Positions 1 through 11,728 of a stretch of DNA of 64,000 nt are shown here, piece after piece (positions within the stretch are counted from its first letter, which is position 1; every line of letters starts with the position of its first letter). A program made the position numbers and the translations under genes. This DNA is from Entamoeba invadens IP1 (taxonomy: Eukaryota > Evosea > Mastigamoebida > Endamoebidae), in contig NW_004191832.1 in the NCBI RefSeq assembly GCF_000330505.1, positions 311,309 through 375,308 on the forward strand. Reading direction: 5' to 3'. Under the pieces are notes generated by a model. The model ran no database searches and had not been told where the DNA came from. It worked only from the letters and a program-made list of their open reading frames with translations.

Positions 1-1
1 A

Positions 2-1231
2 TCATCGTTTGATTTAGACGACACATTAGTGACTGTTTGTAGTTCTCCAATTTGACGAAACACTTACAACGAGACGTCCAGTGGTAAAAAGTTTTCGACG
101 TCATCGACCGACTGGAAATTTTTGAATGGGTATGTAGTGCCCAAATTACAGGTCTTCTCTGAGACGTCGAAAATCGTGATTTTCACCAATCAAAAAGGGT
201 TAACACACAACGGCGCACTTGACGACGCCAAATGCAAAGAGTTTCAAAATCGCGTCGAAAGCATTTCAAAGGCATTAGAGGAGGTGGGCGTCTTCATTCA
301 AGTGTTTGCTGCATTGGAGGAGAACATCTATCGGAAACCACTGCCGGCAATGTTTGATGAACTTTTAGTTGGACACAATGGAGGATTGAAGATCGACAAA
401 AGCACGTCGTTTTATGTTGGTGATGCTGCTGGGAGAATGGAACGGAAGGTGAAAGGCAAGAAAGTGAAGAAAGACTTCAGTTGTAGTGATCGGAACTTCG
501 CAAGTAATTTGAAAATCAAGTTTTACACGCCCGAGGAGTTCTTTCTTAAAGAGGCACCCGTTTCTTATGAGAACGACGCTATTGATGTCACAAAGTTTGG
601 AAGACGTGACACAAAGAAAACAGAAGACATTTTAAATGTCAATAAAACACACGAAATGGTCATTTTCGTTGGGAGTCCGGCAAGTGGGAAGTCAAGTTTC
701 TATGAGAAGTACTTCGTTTGTCGTTTTAGAATTCTTTTCAATACAAAACGTTGATCTTTAGAAGCCAAATGGGTATCAATGGGTTAACCAAGATACTTTG
801 GGATCAAAAAGTGCTTGTCTGAGTGCGGCAAGGAAGTCGATAATAAACAATTCGGTTGTTATTGATAACACAAACCCGTCGATAGAGATACGAGAGGAAT
901 ATATAACTATCGCAAACAAAGCAGGGTATCAAGTAAGGTGCGTCTTCTTCGACTACGACAAGAAGATATCTTTTCACCTCAACAAGTTTAGAGCAGTTTG
1001 TTCTCCTATACTTAACCAATAATTGAAAGACAAATGAAAGATAATTGAAAAAATGATGGAAAGATGGTCAGCACCAAGAAAATACCCGACATCGCAATAC
1101 ATTCGTATTTCAAAAAACTCGAATTACCAACAATAGCAGAGGGGTTTAAAGAGGTCGTCAAAATCCCGTTTGAGATTGATGACTGCTTCAAGTCTGCAGA
1201 GGAACGAGAGTTGTTCGAGATGCTCTTTTGA
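2..1231 (+). CDS. PNKP: Polynucleotide kinase 3'-phosphatase (PNKP), 5' end outside the window
   Basis: DNA end-processing enzyme: a HAD-type phosphatase removes 3'-phosphates and a P-loop kinase phosphorylates 5'-OH ends in strand-break repair. It reads through only when spliced: exons 2-34, 74-715, 762-995 and 1064-1231. The introns (39, 46 and 68 nt) all open with GTTTGT. Visible motifs are phosphatase motif I DLDDTLV (nt 14-31), the SGKKFS stretch, VIFTNQKG, YVGDAAGR, the P-loop GSPASGKSS (about nt 671-697), the kinase segment YQWVNQDTLGSK, IDNTNPS, and the C-terminal block IPDIAIHSY...PTIAEGF. The order matches animal and fungal PNKP. The first intron's acceptor (GAG) is unusual, so that boundary is less certain; the other two end in TAG and AAG. 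The start and any FHA domain lie to the left of the window. The gene is convergent with the next one, 62 nt away. Confidence 0.9.
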
Positions 1232-1293
1232 TTTATTTTTTGATAAAAACATTAATTGATAAAAACTTGATAAATACAAACTGCTCTTTAACA

Positions 1294-2980
1294 TCACTTG
1301 ACTTGTTTCTTCTTGTTCGTCCTCTTGCAAAGTCTTGACCAGGTGAAGATCTCTTTGAGAGAGCCAGGGATGTTTTTATCTTCCTTCTTGCACTCCACCT
1401 TCTCCTCCTCTTCCGAGTCATCGCTGTTGGTGTGGGGTAACAAAAGTTGTCTGATGAGTTCCTTTTCAAAGTCTCGGTTCTCAAGTGTTTGCAAAACATC
1501 AACAGACGATTTCTCACTTTCGATCGCCTTTTCGCGTTCCTTCCACTCCGAGTGCTTGAAGACGAGGTTTTCTGTGTCTTTTGGCGCAATCCCCTCAACT
1601 GGCAGCCAATAATGCTGTTTCACCGAGGTGTATCGGAACCCAAACCGTTTAAACACTTTCAAAATCTCGCTACCATATAACAACGCCATCCCGTCATTTG
1701 GCAAAGCATCTGCTATTTGGTCCAAAGTCGACGCGCCAGTTAAAACAATTTGTTCGAGACTTGAAGTTGGGACAATTTCGTTAACCGTCACGTCTTCTTT
1801 GCGGGCCACTTCCTCTCTCCAAAAACACAGGTTTGTAAAGGCTTGCGTTTCTGCTTGCGACATTTTTTTGTGGAACGAATGTTTGGAAATAATTCTTTTC
1901 AGTTCAGCCGTTCTTCCCTTTGGCAGACACTCGTTTTCAGATTCCATGAAAACGTTCTGCAACGTTCTCATTTGAAGTGCGGCTCGTCGCACGTAGTCGA
2001 CGATAGGCAACATACAAACTGTGTCATAAGCGCACCGACAAATAACGTATGTTGAGAGAGGTCGTGTGAGCCACTCTTTGCACTCTTGAGGTTCATGTCC
2101 CACAAGCCGAAACGCTTCGCCTGCGTTCAGCGCCACGTTTGTCATCTGACAAGCCACTTCAAGACAAATAACGTTGTTCGAGATAATTCCAAATTGAAAG
2201 TACAGTGCTCGAACCCCGTATCCCGAAAAGGTAACTTTTTCAATATCTGTTGACTCGAAAAGGGGGCGGACGATTTCAATGTCTTTCCGGACGGCAAGGC
2301 AGTCGATACCAAACACCGTTTTTTCGTTCGACAAGAAAATGAAAGAGACGTATCCTCTGTAATTGTTCGAAGAGTCTGTTTTGATGCTCACTGATATTTG
2401 CATTTCAGTTTTCAACGTTTCGAGTGTCTTTATGAGCCCATTTCTATCATGTACATTATTAAATATGATCTCATCATATGTTGGGCAGTTTCGTAGTGTC
2501 GGCATTTGAAACTGCCAAATCTGTTTTGTGTCGTCCGAGTCAAAAGTCAAGGGCGACGTGACTGGTCTGTCGTAGTTCACTTCCACCACTGTTGGCGGCT
2601 TCACGTGTTTCAAAGCAAACCTTTTCTCAATGTTTTCAAGCGCTTCGACACTTAAGTCCAAGTGAGGAATGTCGATGATACGCTTTTTTGTGTGGTCACT
2701 CCCAAAACCTGTTTCTATTTCGGAAAATGTCTTCTCTGCCAATTCCCGTATTTTTTTTTCCGATGCGAGAATTTCAGCACTCGTTATTGGTACACCCAAA
2801 CGTTTTGCGACTTCGCTCACAGCTTCTTCAATTTTATCACATGATTTCTCGACATCAGTGATGCCATACTTTGTTGTTAATACTTTCGATCATTTCTTGT
2901 CTTGTTTGTCGTTATGTCAGAAAACAAACATCCACCATATTGTCAATTTCAGCAATGTGTGCCGTCACTGGGTTTTCCAT
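1294..2980 (-). CDS. Rrp6/EXOSC10-like exonuclease-fold protein with HRDC domain, catalytic residues apparently lost
   Basis: About 541 aa in two exons, 2980-2930 and 2868-1294, with a 61-nt GTTTGT...AAG intron. The long reading frame has no ATG near its start, because its first in-frame candidate codon is GTG; the upstream ATG exon supplies one. The fold resembles Rrp6, the nuclear-exosome 3'-5' exonuclease. The block EWLTRPLS...YDTVCML matches the Rrp6 block that carries DW.IRPL and YARDDT. It is followed by an HRDC domain (FTNLCFWREEVARKED). Counting from the GTG codon, where the motif I Asp-Glu pair is expected (about 141-149) the sequence is QISVSIKTD. Where motif II Asp is expected (about 198-208) it is FSGYGVRALYF. 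The tyrosine of motif III is replaced. Only Asp266 of the late motif is obvious. It may be a structural exosome subunit or a paralogue beside an active Rrp6 (inference). Confidence 0.75.
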
Positions 2981-3281
2981 CCCACCCCTTCCATTATTTT
3001 CGCCTTAATTATTCTTTCGTTCCATCATTTAGAATCTCAAGCTCATCAAGTTTTTTCAAAGTTGTTTTATAATTAAATTTGATTTATTTATAATTTAATA
3101 GAAATAAATATTTTTTTTCTAAAAATTTTTTATTTCACAATTAAAAATAGTTTAAACAAATTCCATAAAAATAACTAAATTTACTATAAAATAAGCTATA
3201 ATTAAACAAAAAAAACAGTAGTACAATAATAGTAAAAATTCGATACATTATAATAAACTGAATGGTAAAAAAAGAGTGTAA
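2981..3281. other. AT-rich intergenic region
   Basis: About 300 bases between two genes on the minus strand. It should hold the promoter of the Rrp6-like gene next to its ATG exon and the 3' end of the secreted-protein gene. I see A/T runs from about 3060 onward and no recognisable core promoter motif. Confidence 0.6.
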
Positions 3282-4070
3282 TTAAATATGTCTTGCAGCG
3301 CGATATGCCAATTCTTTTCCGATAAGTTTTGTGATTGATTTTTTGTGTTTAATGACTTGATATTTAAACTTTGCGTTTTGTATCATTCTCTCGATTTTTC
3401 GTTTTAATACGTTTTCGACCAAAGTGACGTCACCAAGCCTCAAAGTCTCTTTTTCAATAATTTTAGTTGCTTTTTTATAGACGGCAAGGAAAGTCTTTTT
3501 TGCTGTTTTTCTTATGAGTTTTTTGAGTTTTTTTGATTTAGTGATGCCACGTAGGCGATAGTTTTTGTATGCGATTTTGGCGTAATAGGTTGATATTTTC
3601 TTGGCTGCCCTCACAGCGTAAATATTTTCAAGACGAAGTAAATTGTTTTGTGCACCTTCGAACTCCGAGTATATATTCGTTTTGTGATGAGTGACGTAGT
3701 GTTCCAAACGATTTTGGCGAACTATTTTTTCTCGTTCCGCACCACTCAAATTATCAGTTACGTTTCTCATTTTTCGCAGAATAGTTCTTTTCGTTAAACG
3801 AGTCTTTTGCAATTGCTTTTGCAATGCGTCCACTTGTTGGGCCAAATAAGCCTTATCTTCTCGGGATGTTACAGTTTTGAGATCAGCATAGATTTGATCT
3901 AAATTTCTTAATATGCGCCGTTCCACCTTTTTAGTTTTGTGGAGTTGAAAATTAAGAACTTTCGTTCGAGAAGCGACTTGCTCAATTCGTTTTTGCACGT
4001 AACACCCATGTGTAAAATGATACGCCTCCGTGTCTTGGAGAAAAAAGAGGAGAATACCAAAAAACAACAT
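3282..4070 (-). CDS. Secreted, strongly basic coiled-coil protein, unknown function
   Basis: A single-exon frame of 262 aa. The N-terminus MLFFGILLFFLQDTEA is a clear signal peptide, with cleavage probably after TEA, so the protein should enter the secretory pathway. The mature part is rich in Lys and Arg (runs such as KSKKLKKLIRKTAKK), has only one Cys and no transmembrane segment, and contains heptad-like stretches around residues 45-130 (ILRNLDQIYADLKTV, LAQQVDALQKQLQ) that predict coiled coil. I do not recognise a family. A basic secreted helical protein could bind polyanions or pack in a granule or wall, but nothing in the sequence proves that. The reading frame is intact and its codon use resembles the neighbouring genes, so I take it as real. 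Confidence 0.7.
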   Translation of the reverse strand: MLFFGILLFFLQDTEAYHFTHGCYVQKRIEQVASRTKVLNFQLHKTKKVERRILRNLDQIYADLKTVTSREDKAYLAQQVDALQKQLQKTRLTKRTILRKMRNVTDNLSGAEREKIVRQNRLEHYVTHHKTNIYSEFEGAQNNLLRLENIYAVRAAKKISTYYAKIAYKNYRLRGITKSKKLKKLIRKTAKKTFLAVYKKATKIIEKETLRLGDVTLVENVLKRKIERMIQNAKFKYQVIKHKKSITKLIGKELAYRAARHI

Positions 4071-5044
4071 AAAGTGTTTTTACTCGTTTTAAAAACGTGT
4101 TCACAATTTGTGAGGTTAAAAAAACAGAGAGGTTATAAAAGGTGTGTTCTTTGACAATCACGTTTTGTTTGTAATTACCCGATTTTGTTTTTATAGTTCC
4201 AGTTTTATAATATAATTTATTATATTTTTACTTTATATAAAAAATTAATTGAAAACAAACGATTTACTTAAATATATTAAATAATAATAATTATTTAATT
4301 AATTAATTTACTTCAAAGTATGAATGATATTGTGAAAATATGAATATAAAAAAAAATAATAAATCAGTAATTTATATTTATATTAATAAAGTAAAGTTAG
4401 TTTAAATCTTTGTTCTAGTTGCCAACAATGATTTTTCATTAATTTATACACAAATAATTGTTTAAAAAACTGGTAATTAAGTAATTTTTTTTCATTTCGT
4501 GCATAATCCCGATATTTTACAATCATCAATGGCAAAAAAGTTTTTAATAACATTGGAGAAGGGAAAAAATTTTTTGACTAACTTTATCATTAAAAAAATA
4601 AACGAGTTAATTTTTAATTATTAATTATTGTTATTGTTATATTATTAAAACTAAATATTTTTAGTATTTAAATTTTTAAACAAATATTATAAATTATCAA
4701 TTACTTTAATAAATTAATACTAATAATTGAACAACATTTTCAAACAAAAATGGATTTAAAACTCCTTTAAAATTTTTTCCAAAAACAATACAAATCGAAA
4801 TAGTAAAATATAATAAATAAATAATTTACAATACTAATTTAATATTATTTAAATACACTCAAGAAACAACAAAAAAAGAACCTGAAAAGGAAATGAAAAA
4901 TTTTCAAAAAATGTTTTTTAATTTCAGTAAATTTTTTTATTCGACTCTTTTCAAGCCCAAAAACCTTTAATACCAGGTAAAAATACTTTAACTTTCTTTT
5001 CTTCTTTTTTTCTGAGTAAAACCGAAAAGATCTTATTATTCTTC
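4071..5044. other. AT-rich intergenic region between divergent genes
   Basis: About 970 bases of A/T-dominated DNA with many short AT palindromes. It separates the minus-strand secreted-protein gene from the plus-strand DOCK gene and should contain both promoters. I see no gene in it. Confidence 0.6.
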
Positions 5045-8000
5045 ATGTTTCGTCGCAACACAACAGATAAGCGGCCCGAGGAGATGAGTCCTCAAGCCAA
5101 GAAACAACAAAAGAAAGAAGAGGAAGATCGTCTGTTGGAGTTGTTTGACGTTTGTTCCAAAAAAACTATTATCAACTAATTTTTATACTATAATACATAC
5201 TATATGCGACTCTATTCTGGTGAGTGAGAGATGACAAGTAGAGATATGACACCGAAGATCGGAAAGAGATAGATTCCTATCAAATCAGCAAATATCTTCA
5301 ACAGCAATTCAAGCTGTATCTTCCCGACTATTTAATCAAGCAACTTATAGGAGAAAAGGTGATGAGTATCACATCGACCAAAATCCAACGGAAAGACTGG
5401 CTTGGCTTTTGCACCATTTTAGACGCAAAATACGAAGAACTCGACCAAACAAAAAATTTCGACCACACACAAGAGATCTTTGCTTCTCAACGAAAAGAAA
5501 AGCCGGAGACTTACTCGGACTTCTCTCCAAAACTCGTCAAGTCGAAACGCACGCCGCGAACGGTAGTTCAAAAGCCCGTCTTCTCCAATGGAATTATCAC
5601 AGACGTTCCTGTCGACTCTCCACAGAAAGACCCGAAGAAGCGGATCTCATCACAGGAATCCTTTTGTGAGCAAATCTTCTCACCTCCGATGATCGTTGCG
5701 TTGCCGAAGAAGATCCATTACACGCGCCTTTCCTTAGACGACCAGACGAGAGATATAATTAAACAAATGAATGATGAGAAGGTACTTAAAGAGCGGAGTG
5801 AAGGCAATATGAGTCTAAAGTCGACACTTCCTGGGGAGAATGAAGGGACTCGACGTAAGCAATGGGGCAATTTACTTCGCAACTTCTCTGAGAAGCCGTT
5901 AGAAGACACACTAGACTTAATGTTAGGGAATACGGAGGAAGTCTTAATGAACTCGAAAGTGAAGAAATGTATCTACAAAGTCACGACGCGGATCAGTAAC
6001 GTCAAAGTGGAATTAAAAGAGAAGTTGTCGTGTGTCTTTGCGGTGTATGCGAAGAACATTTTATTAGAAAAGATTACGTCGGACATGTACTTTGATGTGA
6101 ATGTCGAACCGCCACAGATCGGCTTTGAGATTGGGTCGGATCATTTACGAGAGAAAGGGAAGAAGATTTATGCCGTTCTCTTTGTTTATCGTGCAGCAGA
6201 TGCAAAACAGAATACAATGCGAGAGATCTATTCCGGTGGGGAATTACCTAAAGGGAAGAAATTGGAAACTTTAAAACAACAGAGTGAGTTCAGTCATAAG
6301 ACTTTAATAGGAATAGGAGCTGAACGACTGTATGTCACTACAAGTAAGAAGAATGGATACGTCTTAAGTCCTTTGGAGAAACAATTTGGATTGAAGATCT
6401 ATCGCGACGACGAGTTTAAAGACCTCTCCAAGTTCTTGAGCGATGTCGAGAGTGCAAAGGAAATCAAAGCAACAACGCTCACGTGGATATTACAAATAGA
6501 ACAGTTGCGCGACCCCCTCTCAAAGATTAAACGACGCGATTCCCCACGAACGTCCGACTTCAAAATCTTCGACGCGAATTTGGTCGAGTTCAAAGACCAA
6601 AGCGAAGACATGAAAGAACTCTATTTACTCGAAGATGTCAGTTATCCCACAACAGCATCGACTGCAATGACTGAATTTGGGATGAACTATTATATCTATC
6701 CAAAAGAACTTGTCATGAAAGAGAAACGGAAGATATGGACCTTCATAGAAGTGTCGATGCGGACCTCCGACGTCGACGAGAAAGAGTCCGAGTCATATAT
6801 ATCTGCGTTTTATCCACAAAAAGAGCGAGGCGAGTTCATGAGGACATACACAACAGCAGTCAAATTGTCGGGAAAGGCCGTTCGCTTTAACGACGAGATC
6901 AAAATCCGCATGCCGAAGACGAAGGAAGCGTATTCGGAGTTAACAGAGTGGCATATCCTCTTCAAGGTGATGGAGATGCAACTCGACGGGACGAAGATGG
7001 AGTGCCGCGCACTTGGATTCATGCAACCTGTCTTACCGCAAACGAATGAATACATCGTCAATTTGTATAAGCCGGGGCCTTCGGGGTATCTAGCGAAGAC
7101 GAAAGAGACACGTGGGACGTTAAAAGTAGGGATCACGAATTTGGTGAGTGTAGTTCCTGCTATTAAAGAGATTCAAATGCTTGGGGAGACGTCGACGGGC
7201 TTCATTAATGCGGTCGACAAGCTATCAAGGTCATCGCTTGGGACACAAAAACCAGTGTTACAGATATACATGCCAACGATGTTAAATTGGATGATTGGCG
7301 GGTTGATAGGACAGAAGTCATTGGGAGTGTTTGTGACGTTCTTTCGATTTGCGTTGAACTTAAGAAATGAGGTGAGAGACCCATTAGTGTTGGAGTATGT
7401 CAATGACTTCTTTGATCCGCGCACATTAAGTTCGTTATATTCACACTACAAATACGTCTTCTTGTTAATAGTTGGAGATACTGCTGATCTCTTCATGAAG
7501 AATGAAGCCAACTTTGATCAGAACGTCGTGTTGTGGTCTTGGTTCTTCTTTGATATTATCATTCGGTCGACGGTGGAGTATTTACATGAACAGATGGACA
7601 AGGGGAGTTCGTTGGAGACGTGTTATGTCTCTGCGGAAGGCAATCGGTTTGAGAAGAGTGTGTTTGAATTGGTCGAGTCGTTTGTGCATCAAGTCACGCG
7701 ACTTCCAACGGTCTCTGCGCAAATCAAAGCGAATCTTTACTTGGGGAAGTTCATGCGAGACTTAATGCGGTTCTGGAAGTTGACATTTGTTGTGAAGTTA
7801 CTTGAAATAGTGATGGACTGGTATGCGTCTGGGGGGAATGTGAAGACCGATGTGAAGCGCGAGAAGGTCACGCAAATACTTCGTGTTGATATGTTAAATA
7901 TATTCCGAGACTCTTCATTACTCTTCTTGTCGTCGTACATAGAAAGTACTGAGTCATTTGATGAGAGGTGTTTCTCGCAGCAGACCATCTTGACGTTGAT

Positions 8001-11000
8001 GATTCGGAATTACATGATGTTAATACTACGAGGTGGGGAGTTACAGAAACTTGGGGTATATGGTTTATCGTTATTAGTGATGCGATTTGACTGCGACACG
8101 ACGTTACAGAAGCGTGAAGCTAAAGAGAGATTAGCGGATATGTTAATGCCAATTGTGATCTATATGATTGAAGAAATCGACTTCTTTAAAGGATGGCACC
8201 AAACAAATTTGGTGACATTGGATGTGTACGACATCTATATGATGCAATGCTTTGTCCTCTGTTTTCTCTTTGTTATTAAGAACTTGAAGACACAAACACT
8301 CCGAAGCTATTTGAAAGTGCCATTGCGGTGTTCTGTGTTACTGGACCACTTCGAGTGGTCCCTCAAAATCATTTCTATGCCAATTTCAAGTGTCTTTTCC
8401 CCAATCGAGTTATTCAAAGTCGCGCGAACAACATTGTTAAAAGAAGTGTGTGACGAGAAAGCAGATAACGTCTTCTTCACGTTAAATCGCGACGAAAAGG
8501 TCGTGGAGGAACTTTGCGACGACGAGCTGTCGAAAAGCCCAAAACCAAAGTCGATGATTTCAGTGTCGCAAGTGCCTAAGAGACCGTCACTCATCAACAA
8601 CATCGGAAAGACATTAAAAGACACGTTGTCGTCGTCATCGTCATCGTCTGTCGGGTATGCTGCCCGGAGAGACACATCGACGNNNNNNNNNNNNNNNNNN
8701 NNNNNNNNNNNNNNNNNNNNNNNNNNNNNNNNNNNNNNNNNNNNNNNNNNNNNNNNNNNNNNNNNNNNNNNNNNNNNNNNNNTGATGAACCTTTGTGGAG
8801 TTCATGAACGTCTACTTGGAGTGTATTCGCGAGGCCAAGGCGCAAGATGCAAAAGAGAATTTGATCAAAGAGAATGTGAAGAAATACAACGAGATCGTTA
8901 ACATGATCTTCGAGTGGGTTGTTGCGAAGTTGAAGATACGCAATTTGTTTGCGGACGGCATTTCTGATGTCGATCTGTTGGAGAAGAAGGAGATGCTGAC
9001 TGGGAATCTCTCGACGTACACTGTGGAGGGAAATACTTTAGTTAATAAGGCTGTAGCTATTAAGGAGCAATTGCGATTAATAACTGAGCAAGACGAAGCG
9101 GACATGTTGATTTGTGTGGAGACAAGTGAGTTAAAACAATTAGTACAGAACGTCTTAATGATGATTGAAACGCAGTTACAAGGGATTGTCGAGATTGTGG
9201 ACACGCGAAATAACTTCCAAGAGCGGAAGCAAGAGATTGACAAGATCATTTCTGAGAACGAGAAGTTAGTGTGTCAACGGCATGCGAGTATTATGAGCGA
9301 GTTTTGTGCGGGTCCAGTGTCTGCAGAGTACTTCACTCGTCGCTTTACAGAGCTCCAAATCTTGAATGAGCAATCAATTGAATTGTGTCGAAAGCGAGGA
9401 GAGAAAAGTGGGGAGGTCATAGCAGCGATCCCGCCGTGGGAGACGTTCTACAACTTCTGGGAGAGAGTTATAAGTATTTCACAGACGGTGGTGAACCACT
9501 TAAAGAATTGTGTGTTGAAGAAACAAAGCTTCGAAGAGAATTTTGAGAAGGCCAAGAAATGGCATGAGGCGGAGTGTCAATATGCAAAGAATGTCTTACG
9601 AGCAGAAGAATTTGTGACGTCGGAGAAGACGACATTGATGTTAGAACTACCGTCGAGCCACGAATTCTATAACATCTTGTTGAGGATCACGGGAGACTTA
9701 TTGCACGACTCGACGAATGTGAGTGAGCTTGGAAAGAACTTGTTGGCGACTTCAAAAGATTTGAAGAATGCTGTTTTGGAGGTGAAAAGTAATATTGCGG
9801 GGAACAGGAATTCGGTTGACAAGACGGTGAAAAATGCGAATGATTTTGCGTTTGGGTTTATTCAGAATTGTACGCCGTACGCGGACGAGAAGATGGAAGA
9901 AGGGATGTTAAGTGGCGATGCTGAGTTCATTGACAAGTTATCGAAGTTCTATGATGAGACGAAAAAGAAGAGTGGAATAGAAGAGAATCGAGAGATAGAA
10001 AGGAAGAAGTACTCATCTGCGTTCAATGAGTATGTGACATGTGCAAAAGATATTTTGAGTGCGGAGCGAGTCAATTTTGTGAGTCTGAAAACGTCTCGGA
10101 ATGACTTTGGGATCATGCAGGAGTGCATTTCTAAAGAGACGGAGTGGGTGAACAAATATGTCGACTACGGTGAGATGAAAGAGAGTGTCTCTGACTTACA
10201 GAAGAGGATTACTGACAAAGGATTGACTAAAAAGGATGAGAAGAGTGACAAGAGTGTAGAGAAACAAGGCGAGAAGAGTGACAAAGTTGAGAGTAAAGAT
10301 GAGTCTGAGTTCTTAGACTCCAACAACAAATTTAGAAGAGAAGCTTTGCTCGATGTCTCACCAATGCAACAACGGGAGTTCCATCGGGAGTTCATAACAA
10401 TGATTCAATCAGTGAATGACTTGAGTCTGAAGCTTTCACTACTTCTATCTTCGGAGAAGAAAACACGGGACACACACGTTGAAGTTGAAGACATTCAAGA
10501 GCGAGTGTATTCCTTGGCAATTGAAGCAATCAGAAGTCCACAATTGCACTTTACGTGGATGTGCGAATTATCACAGAAGTTAAAGAAGACGAAGTTGATG
10601 ATAGAGCATGGGCTCTGTGAAGTGGCTATTGTATACTACTTATTCAAATCATTGTATGGAGACAACGTTGCTGGAGACTACGAGAAATTGCTCTTCAAAA
10701 TTGCACCGGACTTTTTGGTGTACGAGCCGTCGAAGATCTCGACAGGAGTGGCTTCTGCGTTCACTGACGAGAAGATGGTGAACCACGGGAAATACGCGAT
10801 CGAAGCGTTTAAAGAGGGGGGTGCGTATTCCCACGCGGAGTGCGTCTGCGAGTTCTTATTAGCGCATTTTATGAACATGAATGACTTGTCGCAGATTATA
10901 ACGACGCACCAACAAATCGAGGAGCTCTACACGTCACTGAATGAGTCTGGGAAGAAGCTGGAAATGCACTTCTATAATGTCATTGTGAGCAATGACGTTG

Positions 11001-11728
11001 AAATGAATTCGAATTCGACGGAGAAGAGTGTTGAATACATCTACGCCTCTAAACTTGTGTCGCCGGACTTCTTAAAGTACATAGAACCGCTTTCAAGACG
11101 GTCCGCACGGATTCAGGTGAGAGAAGTGTTTCCGGTGATCAATGGGAAGGTAGTCCGACAGCCCCAAAGTGTGTTAACACCAACAGATGAGTTTATGTTA
11201 GAGAGTGACATCATCGGAGAGACTATTGAAGACACAACAGCAACTACTGTGGAGTATAAAACGCATCGAAAACTCCCATCGTTACTGTCGCGAACTAAAG
11301 TAATGAATCAGAACAGAAAGGTGTTAACACCATGCGAGAAGACTATTGTTGATTTGAAGAAATTGTACGAGGCATTAGACTCCGTGTTTAGTGTGGAGAA
11401 TACTATAGAAAGGGAAGTCGAGTTTGAAACAGTCATCCCGATCTTGCGATTCATATTGAAACCGACACAATACACCGGACTCTTGACAGTCACACAAGTC
11501 TTCTTCGCAAAAGAGATGAAAATGAATGAAAGAGGAACACTGAAAGAGTTATATGAAGTGGTGTGTAACATGTCTGTATTGTGTAAAAAGGTGTTGGACA
11601 AATTCGAGAGTAATCATTCAAAAGAAGTCGCCGTTGCTCGAAAGGATTATTTCAATTTCGCAATGTTCATCAAGTCGATTGAGGATGAAGTACTCGCGTT
11701 CTTTGAGATGCCTAACGAAGAAGCGTAG
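5045..11728 (+). CDS. DOCK-family RhoGEF (DHR-1 and DHR-2), interrupted by an assembly gap
   Basis: A very large guanine nucleotide exchange factor for Rac/Cdc42-like GTPases, at least about 2,160 aa. Exon 1 is 5045-5149 and a 92-nt GTTTGT...TAG intron (5150-5241) follows. Exon 2 runs from 5242 to the 100-N gap at 8683-8782, and coding resumes at about 8789 and ends with TAG at 11726-11728. The join around the first intron creates a degenerate EF-hand-like loop (DTEDRKEIDSYQ). DHR-1, the lipid-binding C2-like domain, lies near residues 515-655 (NYYIYPKELV, NDEIKIRMP, PSGYLAK). Poly-Ser precedes the gap. After it comes a long charged helical part, a Lys/Glu/Ser linker (about nt 10200-10315) and then DHR-2, with the lobe B/C signature THRKLPSLLSRTKV and LTPCEKTIVDLKK followed by TGLLTVTQVFF. 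Just after the Ns the downstream frame has TGA (8786-8788), so the gap edge may be inaccurate or hide an intron. Confidence 0.85.
8683..8782. other. Assembly gap of exactly 100 N
   Basis: One hundred consecutive N inside the DOCK gene. The round number suggests a placeholder for an unknown length. Amino acids read through it are meaningless, and the frames on its two sides need not agree. Confidence 0.97.

Noticed and set aside
1233..1598. Arg/Ser-rich minus-strand frame over the end of the Rrp6-like gene
   Set aside because: It overlaps the conserved coding frame on the same strand in another phase. Its composition is a by-product of the acidic tail codons.
8307..8845. Minus-strand frames opposite the DOCK gene near the gap
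   Set aside because: They are antisense shadows of the Ser-rich region, with no motif or independent codon signal.
5359..8901. Continuous reading frame through the N run of the DOCK gene
   Set aside because: The 100 unknown bases have no translation, and the part after 8783 in that frame is out of frame with the DOCK continuation. Only the coding up to 8682 is real.
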